Source: Cocleimonas sp. (GTDB lineage Bacteria; Pseudomonadota; Gammaproteobacteria; Thiotrichales; Thiotrichaceae). Taken from it: a stretch of DNA of 64,000 nt. The stretch covers positions 1 to 64,000 of the forward strand of contig JAKIUW010000001.1 in the NCBI GenBank assembly GCA_021647365.1. The letters are read 5' to 3'. The notes under the pieces are model-generated. The model ran no database searches, was not told the DNA's origin, and worked only from the letters and a program-made list of their open reading frames with translations. Position numbers and translations under genes: made by a program. Positions 17,256-26,318 of the stretch are shown one piece after another; position 1 is the first letter of the stretch; each line of letters opens with the position of its first letter.

Positions 17256-19319
17256 CTATTTAATTCTCATGCCAACTTCGGCGCCTTCATCAGGGTTTAG
17301 CACATAAAGCTCTTCACCTCCTGGTCCTGCGGCAAGTACCATACCTTCAGATAGTCCAAAGCGCATCTTGCGTGGCGCTAGGTTGGCAACCATGACGGTC
17401 ATTTTGCCTTCAAGCTCTTCAGGTTTGTAGGCAGATTTGATGCCTGCGAATACATTGCGTTGTTCATCGCCTAAATCTAGTGTGAGTTGTAATAGTTTAT
17501 CTGCCCCTTTTACATGCTCGGCTTTTAGAATTTTGACCACACGTAGGTCTATTTTTGCAAAATCATCATATTCAATCGTTGGGCTGATGGGGTCTTGCCC
17601 TAGTTGTGAGTCAGACACTTTTTTGTTGCCTCCTGTCTTGGCTTGTAAAGCGGCGGCAATGGCGAGCTGTTCTTTATTCGCTTCTAACATGGCATTGACT
17701 TTGTCTTCTTCGATGCGTGTCATGAGTGCTTTAAATTTGTTGATTTCAGTGCCAAAGAGTGGCGATGAAACGCTGTTCCATTGAAGTTCTCCTGCATTTA
17801 GAAAGGTTTCAGATTTTTCTGCTAGTTCAGGTAATACAGGCTTGAGGAAGACCATAATCGCACGGAACATATTCAGCCCTTGCGAACAAATATCTTGTAC
17901 CTCTTGTTGGCGGTCTTCATCTTTTGCCAGTACCCACGGTTGTTTTTCATCCACATATTGATTGGCAAGGTCTGCCAGTGCCATAATCTCGCGCATTGCT
18001 TTGCTGTAACGGCGATCTTCGTAGGCTTGGGCTATGGAATCGCTGGCATCGGTGAACTGTTGGTAAAGCGCCTCATCTGCGAGTGAGTCTGATAGTTTAC
18101 CCTCAAACTTTTTGCTGATAAAACCTGCACAGCGTGATGCGATATTCACAACTTTACCCACCAAGTCGCTATTAATGCGCTGTTGGAAGTCTTGCAAGTT
18201 TAAGTCAATGTCATCCACAGTATTATTGAGCTTGGCGGCATAGTAGTAACGTAAAGGCTCGGCAGGTAGATGATCAAGATAAGCGCGTGCTTGGATGAAT
18301 GTGCCTCGAGATTTGGACATTTTTTCGCCATTCACCATTAAAAAGCCATGGCAAAATACCGCTGTGGGCAATCTAAAATCAGCAGATTTTAAAACCGCAG
18401 GCCAGAATAAGGTGTGGAAGTAGGCAATGTCTTTGCCGATGAAATGATACAGCTCGGTTTCTGAGTCAGCTTTCCAATATTCATCAAAATCTGTACCTGT
18501 GCGATCACAGTAGTTTTTGAATGAGGCGATATAACCAATGGGGGCATCCAACCAAACATAAAAGTACTTATCTTCTGTACCCGGAATTTTAAAGCCCCAG
18601 TAAGGCGCATCGCGTGAAATATCCCAATCATTCAAGCCGCCGTCGAGCCACTCATTCATTTTATTGGCAATTTCTTTTTGTACAGCACCACCGTTTACCC
18701 AATTTTTCAAGAAGTCGGCATAGTCACTGACTTTAAAGAAATAGTGTTCGCTATCTTTTTCAATCGGTGTCGCGCCTGATACGACAGAGTAGGGGTTCTT
18801 CAATTCAGTGGTGGAGTAAGTTGCGCCACAGGATTCACAGTTATCGCCATATTGATCACTCGTGCCACACTTGGGGCAGTCACCTTTCACAAAACGATCT
18901 GGCAGAAACATATTGGCTTCAGGATCGTAAGCTTGTTTGACGACCTTGGTGTTGATATTGCCTTTTTCTTTAGCGGCTAAATAAATCTGCTCAGAAAAAT
19001 GTTTGTTTTCATCGGAATGTGTGGAATGAAAGTTATCAAAAGCCACATTGAAGTCAGAAAAATCACGCTCATGTTCAACTTTCATATTATCAATAAGTTC
19101 TTGCGGCGTGATTTCTTCTTGTTGCGCGCGTAGCATGATGGGTGTTCCGTGGGCATCATCCGCACACACATAAATACACGAGTTACCACGTAAACGCTGA
19201 AAACGGGCCCAAATATCTGTTTGGATATATTCCACCATGTGGCCTAAATGAATGGGGCCATTGGCATAGGGAAGGGCGCTGGTGACGAGGATCTTACGTG
19301 ATTTTTCAGTTTGGCTCAT
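17256..19319 (-). CDS. metG: methionyl-tRNA synthetase
   Basis: The enzyme charges tRNA-Met. The class I signatures are HLGH (HIGH, in YANGPIHLGHMVEY) and KMSKS (GEKMSKSRGTF). The zinc knuckle shows two CxxC pairs (CPKCGTSDQYGDNCESCG near residues 140-157). The C-terminal OB-fold dimerisation/tRNA-binding domain starts at about 585 with DDFAKIDLRVVKIL. The ATG at 19319 (687 aa) is preferred; the longer frame starts with a TTG at 19340. This is the two-domain form, similar to E. coli MetG (677 aa). Confidence 0.97.
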   Translation of the reverse strand: MSQTEKSRKILVTSALPYANGPIHLGHMVEYIQTDIWARFQRLRGNSCIYVCADDAHGTPIMLRAQQEEITPQELIDNMKVEHERDFSDFNVAFDNFHSTHSDENKHFSEQIYLAAKEKGNINTKVVKQAYDPEANMFLPDRFVKGDCPKCGTSDQYGDNCESCGATYSTTELKNPYSVVSGATPIEKDSEHYFFKVSDYADFLKNWVNGGAVQKEIANKMNEWLDGGLNDWDISRDAPYWGFKIPGTEDKYFYVWLDAPIGYIASFKNYCDRTGTDFDEYWKADSETELYHFIGKDIAYFHTLFWPAVLKSADFRLPTAVFCHGFLMVNGEKMSKSRGTFIQARAYLDHLPAEPLRYYYAAKLNNTVDDIDLNLQDFQQRINSDLVGKVVNIASRCAGFISKKFEGKLSDSLADEALYQQFTDASDSIAQAYEDRRYSKAMREIMALADLANQYVDEKQPWVLAKDEDRQQEVQDICSQGLNMFRAIMVFLKPVLPELAEKSETFLNAGELQWNSVSSPLFGTEINKFKALMTRIEEDKVNAMLEANKEQLAIAAALQAKTGGNKKVSDSQLGQDPISPTIEYDDFAKIDLRVVKILKAEHVKGADKLLQLTLDLGDEQRNVFAGIKSAYKPEELEGKMTVMVANLAPRKMRFGLSEGMVLAAGPGGEELYVLNPDEGAEVGMRIK

Positions 19320-19432
19320 GACAGTTGGATGTGTTTTCAATAAAAGGGTAAATTAACAGAGTGACAAGCGAATCGCTAGAATTATAATAGGACTTTATCA
19401 GTTCTTATCAGGTTAAAAATTACAGGTGATAA

Positions 19433-19951
19433 ATGGATAAGCGTTTAATCTACAGTGTTGTTTTAAAAGTACTATTTTTATTGGCTTTTTTGGTGTTGCT
19501 TATCGTACTCGTAAAGTCTCTTTTTACGGCTTCAGATGAAACAAATAAGCATAGGGAAAAGGATGTCACGCTTGTTTCACTAGATTTGAAAGGATTGATT
19601 AAAGGAGATGTAAGAAAAGCACGCTGGAAGGGAAAAGACATTGGAGTATTAAACCGTAAAGGTAATCGTATTTTATATCACACAAAATACCTTGCGAAGA
19701 TACCGCATGAATCTGTTAATTCTGGCTTGCGTTCTTTGAGAAAAGAATACTTTGTTTACTATAATCATGGGGATTCGGGAAACTGTCCTTTATTTAAAGA
19801 AGCTGATGGATTTAAAGACACTTGTAGTGGGACACGTTTTGATACATCTGGACGAGAAATAGGCAAAGGCTTACAAGGTGCTCGCCTTGAAATACCTCCG
19901 CACTACTTTCAGGGTGATAAGTTATTTATTGGTGTTTGGCGGGAAGAATGA
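19433..19951 (+). CDS. membrane-anchored Rieske-like protein
   Basis: The 172-residue protein has one N-terminal membrane anchor (VLFLLAFLVLLIVLV, about residues 12-28) and a periplasmic domain. Its end, CSGTRFDTSGREIGKGLQGA then LEIPPHY, resembles the second half of a Rieske domain (C-x-G-S-x-F-D-x-x-G-R). The usual CxH...CxxH ligand set is not complete: Cys occurs in GNCPLF and DTCSG but the paired His residues are missing. It may keep the fold without a [2Fe-2S] cluster. It stands divergently from metG and alone; I cannot name a partner. Confidence 0.6.
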   Translation: MDKRLIYSVVLKVLFLLAFLVLLIVLVKSLFTASDETNKHREKDVTLVSLDLKGLIKGDVRKARWKGKDIGVLNRKGNRILYHTKYLAKIPHESVNSGLRSLRKEYFVYYNHGDSGNCPLFKEADGFKDTCSGTRFDTSGREIGKGLQGARLEIPPHYFQGDKLFIGVWREE

Positions 19952-19956
19952 TTATT

Positions 19957-20034
19957 AAAAGCACCCCCCCCCCACTTTTACATGATGTTGCTTGATACAA
20001 TAAACATCATGTAAAAGTGGGGGGGTGTGCTTTT
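19957..20034. repeat. palindromic repeat, subtype A, full inverted pair
   Basis: Two inward arms (AAAAGCAC-C-tract-ACTTTTACATGATG and its mirror ending GTGTGCTTTT) are separated by about 20 bp. The left C-tract is expanded to ten C and has lost a CA; the right has seven G. It follows the Rieske-like gene and could terminate its transcript. Confidence 0.88.
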
Positions 20035-20062
20035 CAGTATAATAAAAATCTATTAATCATTG

Positions 20063-20078
20063 CATACCGAATGGTATG
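20063..20078. promoter_or_regulatory. putative TetR operator
   Basis: CATACC-GAAT-GGTATG is a perfect 6-bp-arm inverted repeat just upstream of the TetR gene. The size and symmetry are typical of TetR-family operators and suggest autoregulation. The upstream in-frame ATG (20076) lies in this site, which argues for the later start. Confidence 0.65.
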
Positions 20079-20096
20079 TATGCCAGAATACTGAGC

Positions 20097-20777
20097 ATGT
20101 CTCAATCTTCTTTTTTCGGTGATAAACCCAAGCAATGGTGGCACATCTGGTCGTGTGATCAGTGTCGGGGTGACGATACAACTCTTGATAAAAGCACCGA
20201 AACACGCGGGAAAATCCTTATGGCCGCGTTTGATGAAATTTATCAACGCGGTTTTCAAGCGGCTAGCCTTAGTAATATTCTTAAAAACACAGACACAACC
20301 AAGGGGGCGCTTTATCACCATTTTAAAAATAAAATGGAGTTGGGCTATGCGGTTGTGGATGAAGTTATTTACACAACGCTTAAAGCGAACTGGATTGAAC
20401 CTTTAACTGAAACTGACACGCCCATCGAGACCATTCAACAAATCCTACAAGCATCTGGTGATCGAATGACGGAGGAAGATGTTCGTCTCGGTTGTCCGCT
20501 TAATAATTTGGCACAAGAGATGTCTCCCATTGATGAGGGCTTTAGAGCGCGAATTACGGCGGTGTACTCTGAGTGGCAAGATGCGATTGAGGGAGCAGTA
20601 GAAAGAGGGAAGAAAGCGGGTAATGTTCGTCAAGAAGCCGATGCAAAACAACTAGGCGTACTTTTTGTTGCAACACTTGAAGGCTGTTTAGGGTTGGCTA
20701 AAAGTACCCAAAGTTTAGACACTTTAATGACTTGTGGTCACGGTTTAATCGACCAGTTAGAACTGCTTAAACCATAG
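20097..20777 (+). CDS. TetR-family transcriptional regulator
   Basis: The 226-residue regulator has the helix-turn-helix TRGKILMAAFDEIYQRGFQ ... SLSNILKNTDTTKGALYHHF and a C-terminal ligand domain of the TetR_C_6-like type (GCPLNNLAQEMSPIDEGFR). The protein has an unusual N-terminal extension of about 30 residues with WWHIWSCDQC before the DNA-binding domain. No later start codon is available in frame, so the extension seems real unless the true start is non-canonical. It lies 52 bp before the permease gene and probably represses that operon. Confidence 0.88.
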   Translation: MSQSSFFGDKPKQWWHIWSCDQCRGDDTTLDKSTETRGKILMAAFDEIYQRGFQAASLSNILKNTDTTKGALYHHFKNKMELGYAVVDEVIYTTLKANWIEPLTETDTPIETIQQILQASGDRMTEEDVRLGCPLNNLAQEMSPIDEGFRARITAVYSEWQDAIEGAVERGKKAGNVRQEADAKQLGVLFVATLEGCLGLAKSTQSLDTLMTCGHGLIDQLELLKP

Positions 20778-20829
20778 CTTAAATGACATTAGAACTACAA
20801 AAGACAATATAATAAGGATTATTGAATAA

Positions 20830-23190
20830 ATGATAAAGAGTTACGCTGAATTTGTAGTTAAGTTTCGTTGGCTGTTTTTAATAGCAACGCTACTGCTTGT
20901 TATGTTGGCGGCAGTCGGCGCTAAGAATCTTGTCTTTAATAATGACTACCGTATTTTCTTTAACGAGGACGATCCGCACCTACAAGCCTTTGAAAATATT
21001 CAAAACACCTATACCAAAAACGATAATGTATTGATGGTGTTAGCGCCGAAAAGCGGCAAAGCATTTACGCGTGAAACTTTAGAAGCTGTTGAAGATATTA
21101 CCAAGCGCGCATGGCTAACACCTTATTCAATGCGGGTAGATTCCTTATCAAACTACCAACACAGCGAGTCGATAGAAGATGATATGTCGGTGGGTGATTT
21201 GTATGAAGATGCAAAAGCGTTAAGCGACACTGATCTAGCGAGAATCAAACAAATCAGTTTGAATGAACCTTTGTTATTGCATAAGTTAATTTCTGATAAA
21301 GCACACGTCACGGCAGTCAATATCACGATGGAGTTTCCCAAGCACATCATGCTTAAAAATGCTAAGGGAGTGGAGGAAGAAAAGTTAGCTGATCCCACTA
21401 AACAAGTAACAGAAGTGGTTATTTCGGTACGAAAACTTAAAGCCTATGTTGAGAAAACCTACCCAGATATTACAGTCTATCTATCAGGTATCGTAATGTT
21501 AAACAACGCCTTTGGTGAGGCGACTATTTACGATATGACCCACCTTTTACCCATCACCTTAGTGCTTATTTTATTAACGGTTCTTTTATTGCTTTGGAGT
21601 ATTAGTGGAACGGTTACTACATTTGTTGTCATTATACTCTCTGTGGCTACGGCTTTTGGATTAACCGGTTGGCTGGGGATTGAGTTGTCATCGCCAGTGA
21701 TGTCTGCACCCATCATTATTATGACCTTGGCGGTGGCCGATTGTGTTCATATTCTGTCAACATGGATGTTTGAAATGCGACAGGGCAAAGATAAATATTC
21801 TGCCATGCGTGAGAGTTTACGAGTAAACTTTATGCCTGTCTTCCTAACCTCAATAACTACCGCAATTGGATTTTTGTCGCTTAATGCCAGTGATGCGCCA
21901 CCATTTCGTGATTTAGGTAATGTGGCAGCAATGGGTGTGATGGCAGCGTTTTTCTTCTCGTTGTTTTTATTGCCGGCACTCGCAACAATTCTTCCTGTAA
22001 AAGTGAAGCAACGCGAAACGAAAACCTTAAAAATAATGTCAATATTTGCAGAGTGGGTTATCAGCAATCAAAAAGCATTACTCATCGGCATGGGTACTTT
22101 GGCGATTGTATTGATTGCTTTAGTGCCACGTAATGAATTGAATGATGTGTTTGTGCATTACTTTGATAAGCGTATTGAGTTTCGTAGTGATACTGACTTT
22201 ATCAGCGATAATTTAACGGGCATTTACAATGTTGAATACTCGATTAAAGCAAAAGATTCAGGTGGTATATCAGAGCCAAAAATATTAGCAAAAATTAAAA
22301 AATTCACCGATTGGATGCTGACTCAGCCTGAAGTCATTCACATTAGTACAGTGACAGATACCTTTACACGTTTGAATAAAAATATGCATGGAGATGATGA
22401 AAGTTGGCGAAAGCTACCTGACTCGCGTGAGCTTGCGGCGCAGTATTTATTACTTTATGAAATGTCATTACCGTTTGGATTGGATTTGAATAATCAGATT
22501 GATATTGATAAACAAAGTACCCGTATTACGGTTACGCTACAAACGCTATCAACACAGCAAGTGCTAGCATTGGAACAGCGTTTCGACCAGTGGATGAATG
22601 ACAATATTCCTGACTTAAAAGCAGTCGCGGCTAGCCCCACAATTATGTTTGCTCATATAGGAATGAAAAACATTATCAGTATGTTGGGCGGTACGACTAT
22701 CGCATTGATATTGATCTCATTTATTTTGATATTTGCCTTAGGTTCGTGGCGTTATGGCTTGTTGAGTTTGATTCCTAACTTGGTGCCTGCGGGCATGGCA
22801 TTTGGTATTTGGTCGATTGTTGATGGTGAGATTGGTTTGGGCTTATCCGTGGTGACAGCGATGACCTTGGGCATTGTTGTGGATGATACCATTCACTTTT
22901 TAAGCAAATACTTACGTGCTAGAAGAGAGCAGGGTTTAGGCGCGGAAGATGCGGTTCGCTATGCTTTCTCAACCGTAGGAGTCGCTCTGTGGGTGACATC
23001 GGTTGCTTTAGTTTTGGGTTTCTTGGTGTTAGCAACGTCTGCGTTCAAATTAAATTCAGGAATGGGGTTACTAACGGCAATTGTTATCGCAATCGCCTTG
23101 ATTGTTGATTTTCTTTTATTGCCTCCACTTTTAATAAAACTGGATGGTTGGTTGAGTAAAGGGAAGTCTGCAACTATTGCAAAAAGTTAG
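20830..23190 (+). CDS. MMPL/RND-superfamily inner-membrane permease
   Basis: The 786-residue protein has the duplicated RND layout: a transmembrane helix at about 14-34, a periplasmic domain, five helices (about 235-385), a helix at about 418-436, a second periplasmic domain and five more helices (about 620-775). Acidic residues in the central helices (ADCVHIL, VDDTIHFL) match the proton-relay positions of MMPL proteins. The family moves lipids or other hydrophobic molecules. With the following LolA-like protein and outer-membrane protein it probably forms an envelope lipid-transport route; the substrate is unknown. Confidence 0.9.
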   Translation: MIKSYAEFVVKFRWLFLIATLLLVMLAAVGAKNLVFNNDYRIFFNEDDPHLQAFENIQNTYTKNDNVLMVLAPKSGKAFTRETLEAVEDITKRAWLTPYSMRVDSLSNYQHSESIEDDMSVGDLYEDAKALSDTDLARIKQISLNEPLLLHKLISDKAHVTAVNITMEFPKHIMLKNAKGVEEEKLADPTKQVTEVVISVRKLKAYVEKTYPDITVYLSGIVMLNNAFGEATIYDMTHLLPITLVLILLTVLLLLWSISGTVTTFVVIILSVATAFGLTGWLGIELSSPVMSAPIIIMTLAVADCVHILSTWMFEMRQGKDKYSAMRESLRVNFMPVFLTSITTAIGFLSLNASDAPPFRDLGNVAAMGVMAAFFFSLFLLPALATILPVKVKQRETKTLKIMSIFAEWVISNQKALLIGMGTLAIVLIALVPRNELNDVFVHYFDKRIEFRSDTDFISDNLTGIYNVEYSIKAKDSGGISEPKILAKIKKFTDWMLTQPEVIHISTVTDTFTRLNKNMHGDDESWRKLPDSRELAAQYLLLYEMSLPFGLDLNNQIDIDKQSTRITVTLQTLSTQQVLALEQRFDQWMNDNIPDLKAVAASPTIMFAHIGMKNIISMLGGTTIALILISFILIFALGSWRYGLLSLIPNLVPAGMAFGIWSIVDGEIGLGLSVVTAMTLGIVVDDTIHFLSKYLRARREQGLGAEDAVRYAFSTVGVALWVTSVALVLGFLVLATSAFKLNSGMGLLTAIVIAIALIVDFLLLPPLLIKLDGWLSKGKSATIAKS

Positions 23191-23299
23191 TTAAAAGCAG
23201 ACGAACTGTAGGAAGTATCACTGAACTGTGTAGGTTTTTTTCTGTCTCAGGGTTATGTGCGACCTTTTTACGAGTGTATTAAAATATCGGAGAAACAAT

Positions 23300-24091
23300 A
23301 TGTTATTTAAAAAAGCGTTATCATTTTCATTACTTGCTGTACTGACTTTAACATCAGTGACAGCGCTGGCGGAAACACCCGAACAAAAGGGCTTGCGCAT
23401 TACAAAAGAAGGCGATGCTAAAGACACGGGGTTTGGCGATTTTACCGCTAATATGATTATGACGTTGAAAAACCGAGCAGGTAAAACCAGCCGTCGTATT
23501 ATTCGTAGCAAAACACTCGAAGGTAAGGGGGATGGTGATAAATCATTGTCTTTGTTTGATGAGCCAGCCGATGTTAAAGGCACGGCGATGCTGACTTTCT
23601 CGCATGGTTTAAAAGCGGATGATCAATGGCTGTATCTGCCTGCTTTGAAGCGTGTAAAACGTATCAACTCGCGTAATAAGTCAGGGCCATTTATGGGCAG
23701 CGAATTTGCCTTTGAAGATTTAGGTTCGCAGGATGTTGAGAAATATAAATACAAGTTTTTACGTGAAGAAGCTTGTGGCGGTGGGATGACGTGTCATGTG
23801 ATTGAACGTGTACCTGCGTATAAATATTCAGGTTACACCAAGCAAGTAACGTGGATTGATACCAAAGAGTACCGTCCTATAAAAGTGATGTATTATGATC
23901 GTAAAAAAGCGTTGTTAAAAACTTTGCAAGCGACAGGATTTAAGCAGTTTTTGGGTAAATACTGGCGACCCGCTTCGATGAGTATGGTTAATCATCAAAC
24001 AGGTAAAAGCACGACACTACAATGGTCAAACTATAAGTTTAAAACCGGTCTGTCGTCACGTGATTTCAATAAGAAATCTTTAGCGCGTTAG
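23300..24091 (+). CDS. LolA-like outer-membrane lipoprotein-sorting protein
   Basis: The 263-residue secreted protein has a signal peptide (SFSLLAVLTLTSVTALA|ETPE) and the lipoprotein-sorting-like fold often encoded beside MMPL exporters. Typical segments are DDQWLYLPALKRVKRI, FAFEDLG and KYWRPASMSMVN. The ATG at 23300 follows CGGAGAAACAAT; the longer frame is out of place. It is likely the periplasmic carrier for the adjacent permease. It is distinct from LolA proper, which is shorter (about 200 aa). Confidence 0.85.
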   Translation: MLFKKALSFSLLAVLTLTSVTALAETPEQKGLRITKEGDAKDTGFGDFTANMIMTLKNRAGKTSRRIIRSKTLEGKGDGDKSLSLFDEPADVKGTAMLTFSHGLKADDQWLYLPALKRVKRINSRNKSGPFMGSEFAFEDLGSQDVEKYKYKFLREEACGGGMTCHVIERVPAYKYSGYTKQVTWIDTKEYRPIKVMYYDRKKALLKTLQATGFKQFLGKYWRPASMSMVNHQTGKSTTLQWSNYKFKTGLSSRDFNKKSLAR

Positions 24092-24103
24092 AAACTAGAA
24101 AAT

Positions 24104-24448
24104 ATGGGAGCTTCTGCCGAATATGTTGAATATATAAAAGAGCTACTCGGCGCATTCCCTGAACTTACTACCAAAAAATATTTTGGAGGCGTAGCATTTC
24201 GATCTAGTTACTTTGGTACAGATATACAATTTGGCGTTGCTTTAGGGGATGTTTTATATTTTGTGGTGGATGATGAGACACGTCCAAAATATGAAGAAAA
24301 AAACATGACTCCTTTTAGTTATGATAAAAAAGATAAAGTTGTTATTGTCAAAAAATGGTATACCGCTCCCGAAGAACTGTTTGATGATGAAGCGCTCATG
24401 CAAGCATGGGCAATGGAAGCTTTGGAAGTAGCAGTAAGGTCAAAATAG
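24104..24448 (+). CDS. TfoX N-terminal domain protein
   Basis: The 114-residue protein consists of a single TfoX-N domain (EYIKELLGAFPELTTKKYFGG, then YFVVDDETRPKYE). Full TfoX/Sxy activates competence genes together with CRP, but stand-alone N-terminal domains are common and mostly uncharacterised. It lies 12 bp after the LolA-like gene and 16 bp before the methyltransferase-like gene, hence in the same transcript. Confidence 0.85.
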   Translation: MGASAEYVEYIKELLGAFPELTTKKYFGGVAFRSSYFGTDIQFGVALGDVLYFVVDDETRPKYEEKNMTPFSYDKKDKVVIVKKWYTAPEELFDDEALMQAWAMEALEVAVRSK

Positions 24449-24464
24449 GATCAAAATAACGAAT

Positions 24465-24926
24465 ATGAAATCACTTGAATTAAAAATCCCGCCCCCAGTT
24501 TATGCCTTGAGTATTGGGCTTCTAATGTGGTTGTTGAATAAGTATATTCCTGTTGCGCACTTTATTGAGCCACCTTGGAATAGGGTGGGTCTCGTTATTA
24601 TTGTTGTCGCAGGTACGTTGGATTTGTGGTCATTATTTTTATTCTTAAAAAAGAAAACTACGTTTAACCCCTTGAAACCAGAAAATACGACAGGCTTAGT
24701 GACAAAGGGTTTATACCAGTACACACGCAACCCAATGTATGTGGGCTTGTTAACCATTCTTTTAGGTTACGCCATTTGGTTAGGTAGCCTAACGCCATTT
24801 TTAGTGTTGCCATTATTTTATTGGTTAATTACTGAAATGCAGATCAAGCCAGAAGAAAGAGTTCTTATAAAGAAGTTTGGTGAGGATTACCAATCGTATA
24901 AAAATAGCGTCAGGAGATGGCTATGA
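24465..24926 (+). CDS. isoprenylcysteine carboxyl methyltransferase-like membrane protein
   Basis: The 153-residue integral membrane protein has about four helices and the ICMT/PEMT signature: GLYQYTRNPMYVGLL, then KPEERVLIKKFGEDYQSYKN and VRRW at the C-terminus. Bacterial members probably methylate lipids or small molecules with S-adenosylmethionine; the substrate is unknown. The stop codon overlaps the next gene's ATG (ATGA at 24923-24926), which ties it to the outer-membrane protein. Confidence 0.87.
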   Translation: MKSLELKIPPPVYALSIGLLMWLLNKYIPVAHFIEPPWNRVGLVIIVVAGTLDLWSLFLFLKKKTTFNPLKPENTTGLVTKGLYQYTRNPMYVGLLTILLGYAIWLGSLTPFLVLPLFYWLITEMQIKPEERVLIKKFGEDYQSYKNSVRRWL

Positions 24927-26152
24927 AAATGAATATTGTAAAGCACACCCCCCCACTTTTACATGGTGTTTTAGTTTCAGCGCTCGTACTATCAAGCTTT
25001 GTCGTACAAGCTGAGGTATCAGGAAATATTTCTTTAGAAGGTCGTTACTTTAATAGTGAAGGCGCATTTCCTAATCAGCAGAAGAATGGTGGCGTTTCCA
25101 TAAGTGTTCAACCAGAGTATAAAAAAACGTGGAATAATGATCGCATTAAATTCACCTTTAGCCCTTTTTATCGTTGGGATGAAAATGATAAAGAACGCAC
25201 CCACGGAGATATTCGTCAGTTAGATATTGTCTCAAGCAAAGGCGACTGGGATTTTCAGGTAGGTATCAGTAAGGTCTACTGGGGCGTCACCGAATCACAA
25301 CACTTAGTTGATATTATCAATCAAACCGACGGCGTTGAAGGTTTAGATGGTGAAGATAAGTTAGGTCAGCCGATGGCACGGATTAGTCGTTTGACGGATA
25401 ATGGCTCGTTAGATTTGTTTGTACTGCCGTATTTTAGAGAGCGCACTTTTGCAGGAGAAAAAGGGCGTTTTCGTATTCCCTTAGTTGTGGATACAAAAGG
25501 AGCAACCTTTGAATCAGGCTCAAAAGAAAAGCATGTCGATTATGCTATGCGCTGGACAGAGACGTTTGATGATTTTGATGTAGGTTTTCATTATTTTGAT
25601 GGAACATCACGCGACCCTGATTTTAGTAAAAATGCACCTGTTGTAATCAATGGGATTCAAAAAATAGCCCCACACTATCCTCAGATTTCACAAATGGGCA
25701 TAGATCTGCAATACACTGGTGAGTCTACAATCTACAAATTAGAAACGATAAACCGTGATTTTGATGATAGTGGTATTCAAGATTACACTGCAGTAGTAGG
25801 TGGTCTTGAACATACTTTACCAGCATTTGAAAATGGTTCTGAAATTGGTTTATTAGCAGAATACCACCATGATTCTCGTGGTGAAAAACGTGAGGTAGCG
25901 TTTCAGAATGATTTATTCGTAGGTGCACGTTATGCACTGAATGATGAAAATAGCAGTGAGTTACTCGCAGGTGCTTTTGTTGACTTAGATAATAATACAA
26001 AAAGCTTTCGTGTAGAGGCAAGTCGACGCTTAGGCAAAGGCTTTAAGTTAAACCTCGAAGCACAGGCCTTTACTGATGTGGGTAAAAGCGACCCCTTAGA
26101 TGCCTTTAAGCAAGATGATTATTTGCAGATAGAACTGCAAAAGTTCTTTTAG
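24923..26152 (+). CDS. outer-membrane beta-barrel-type protein of an MMPL/LolA cluster
   Basis: The 409-residue protein has a signal peptide ending VVQA|EVSGNIS and alternating aromatic/polar strands throughout, finishing in LQIELQKFF with a terminal Phe. That pattern is typical of outer-membrane barrels. It lies last in the TetR-MMPL-LolA unit and may be its outer-membrane component. The ATG at 24923 follows CAGGAG and overlaps the previous stop. The first part of the signal peptide (VKHTPPLLHG) is encoded by a repeat half element with a run of seven C; a slip in that run would shift the frame at the ninth to tenth codon. Confidence 0.82.
   Translation: MKMNIVKHTPPLLHGVLVSALVLSSFVVQAEVSGNISLEGRYFNSEGAFPNQQKNGGVSISVQPEYKKTWNNDRIKFTFSPFYRWDENDKERTHGDIRQLDIVSSKGDWDFQVGISKVYWGVTESQHLVDIINQTDGVEGLDGEDKLGQPMARISRLTDNGSLDLFVLPYFRERTFAGEKGRFRIPLVVDTKGATFESGSKEKHVDYAMRWTETFDDFDVGFHYFDGTSRDPDFSKNAPVVINGIQKIAPHYPQISQMGIDLQYTGESTIYKLETINRDFDDSGIQDYTAVVGGLEHTLPAFENGSEIGLLAEYHHDSRGEKREVAFQNDLFVGARYALNDENSSELLAGAFVDLDNNTKSFRVEASRRLGKGFKLNLEAQAFTDVGKSDPLDAFKQDDYLQIELQKFF
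24938..24968 (+). repeat. palindromic repeat half element, subtype A, inside a signal-peptide coding region
   Basis: TAAAGCACAC-C-tract-ACTTTTACATGGTG (seven C) is read in frame as KHTPPLLHG near the N-terminus of the outer-membrane protein. The frame is the same as in the other intragenic copy at 1917. Confidence 0.88.
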
Positions 26153-26160
26153 ACAAAATT

Positions 26161-26216
26161 AAAAAGCACACCCCCCTAGTTTTACATGATCATGTAAAAC
26201 TAGGGGGGGTGCTTTA
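26161..26216. repeat. palindromic repeat, subtype B, full palindrome
   Basis: The arms AAAAAGCACAC-C6-TAGTTTTACATGAT and the mirror meet at GATC with no further loop; the right arm has seven G and lacks a TG. A-rich and T-rich edges flank the stem. It lies between the converging outer-membrane-protein and DoxX genes, as a bidirectional terminator would. Confidence 0.9.
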
Positions 26217-26318
26217 ATATGGCTTAACTTCCTTAGACCCATATTAAATAAAATCCATATGACAATAAAAAGGGGGCTAATAAGGTCGCCTTTTTATTGT
26301 TTCAAACAGAATAGTAAC

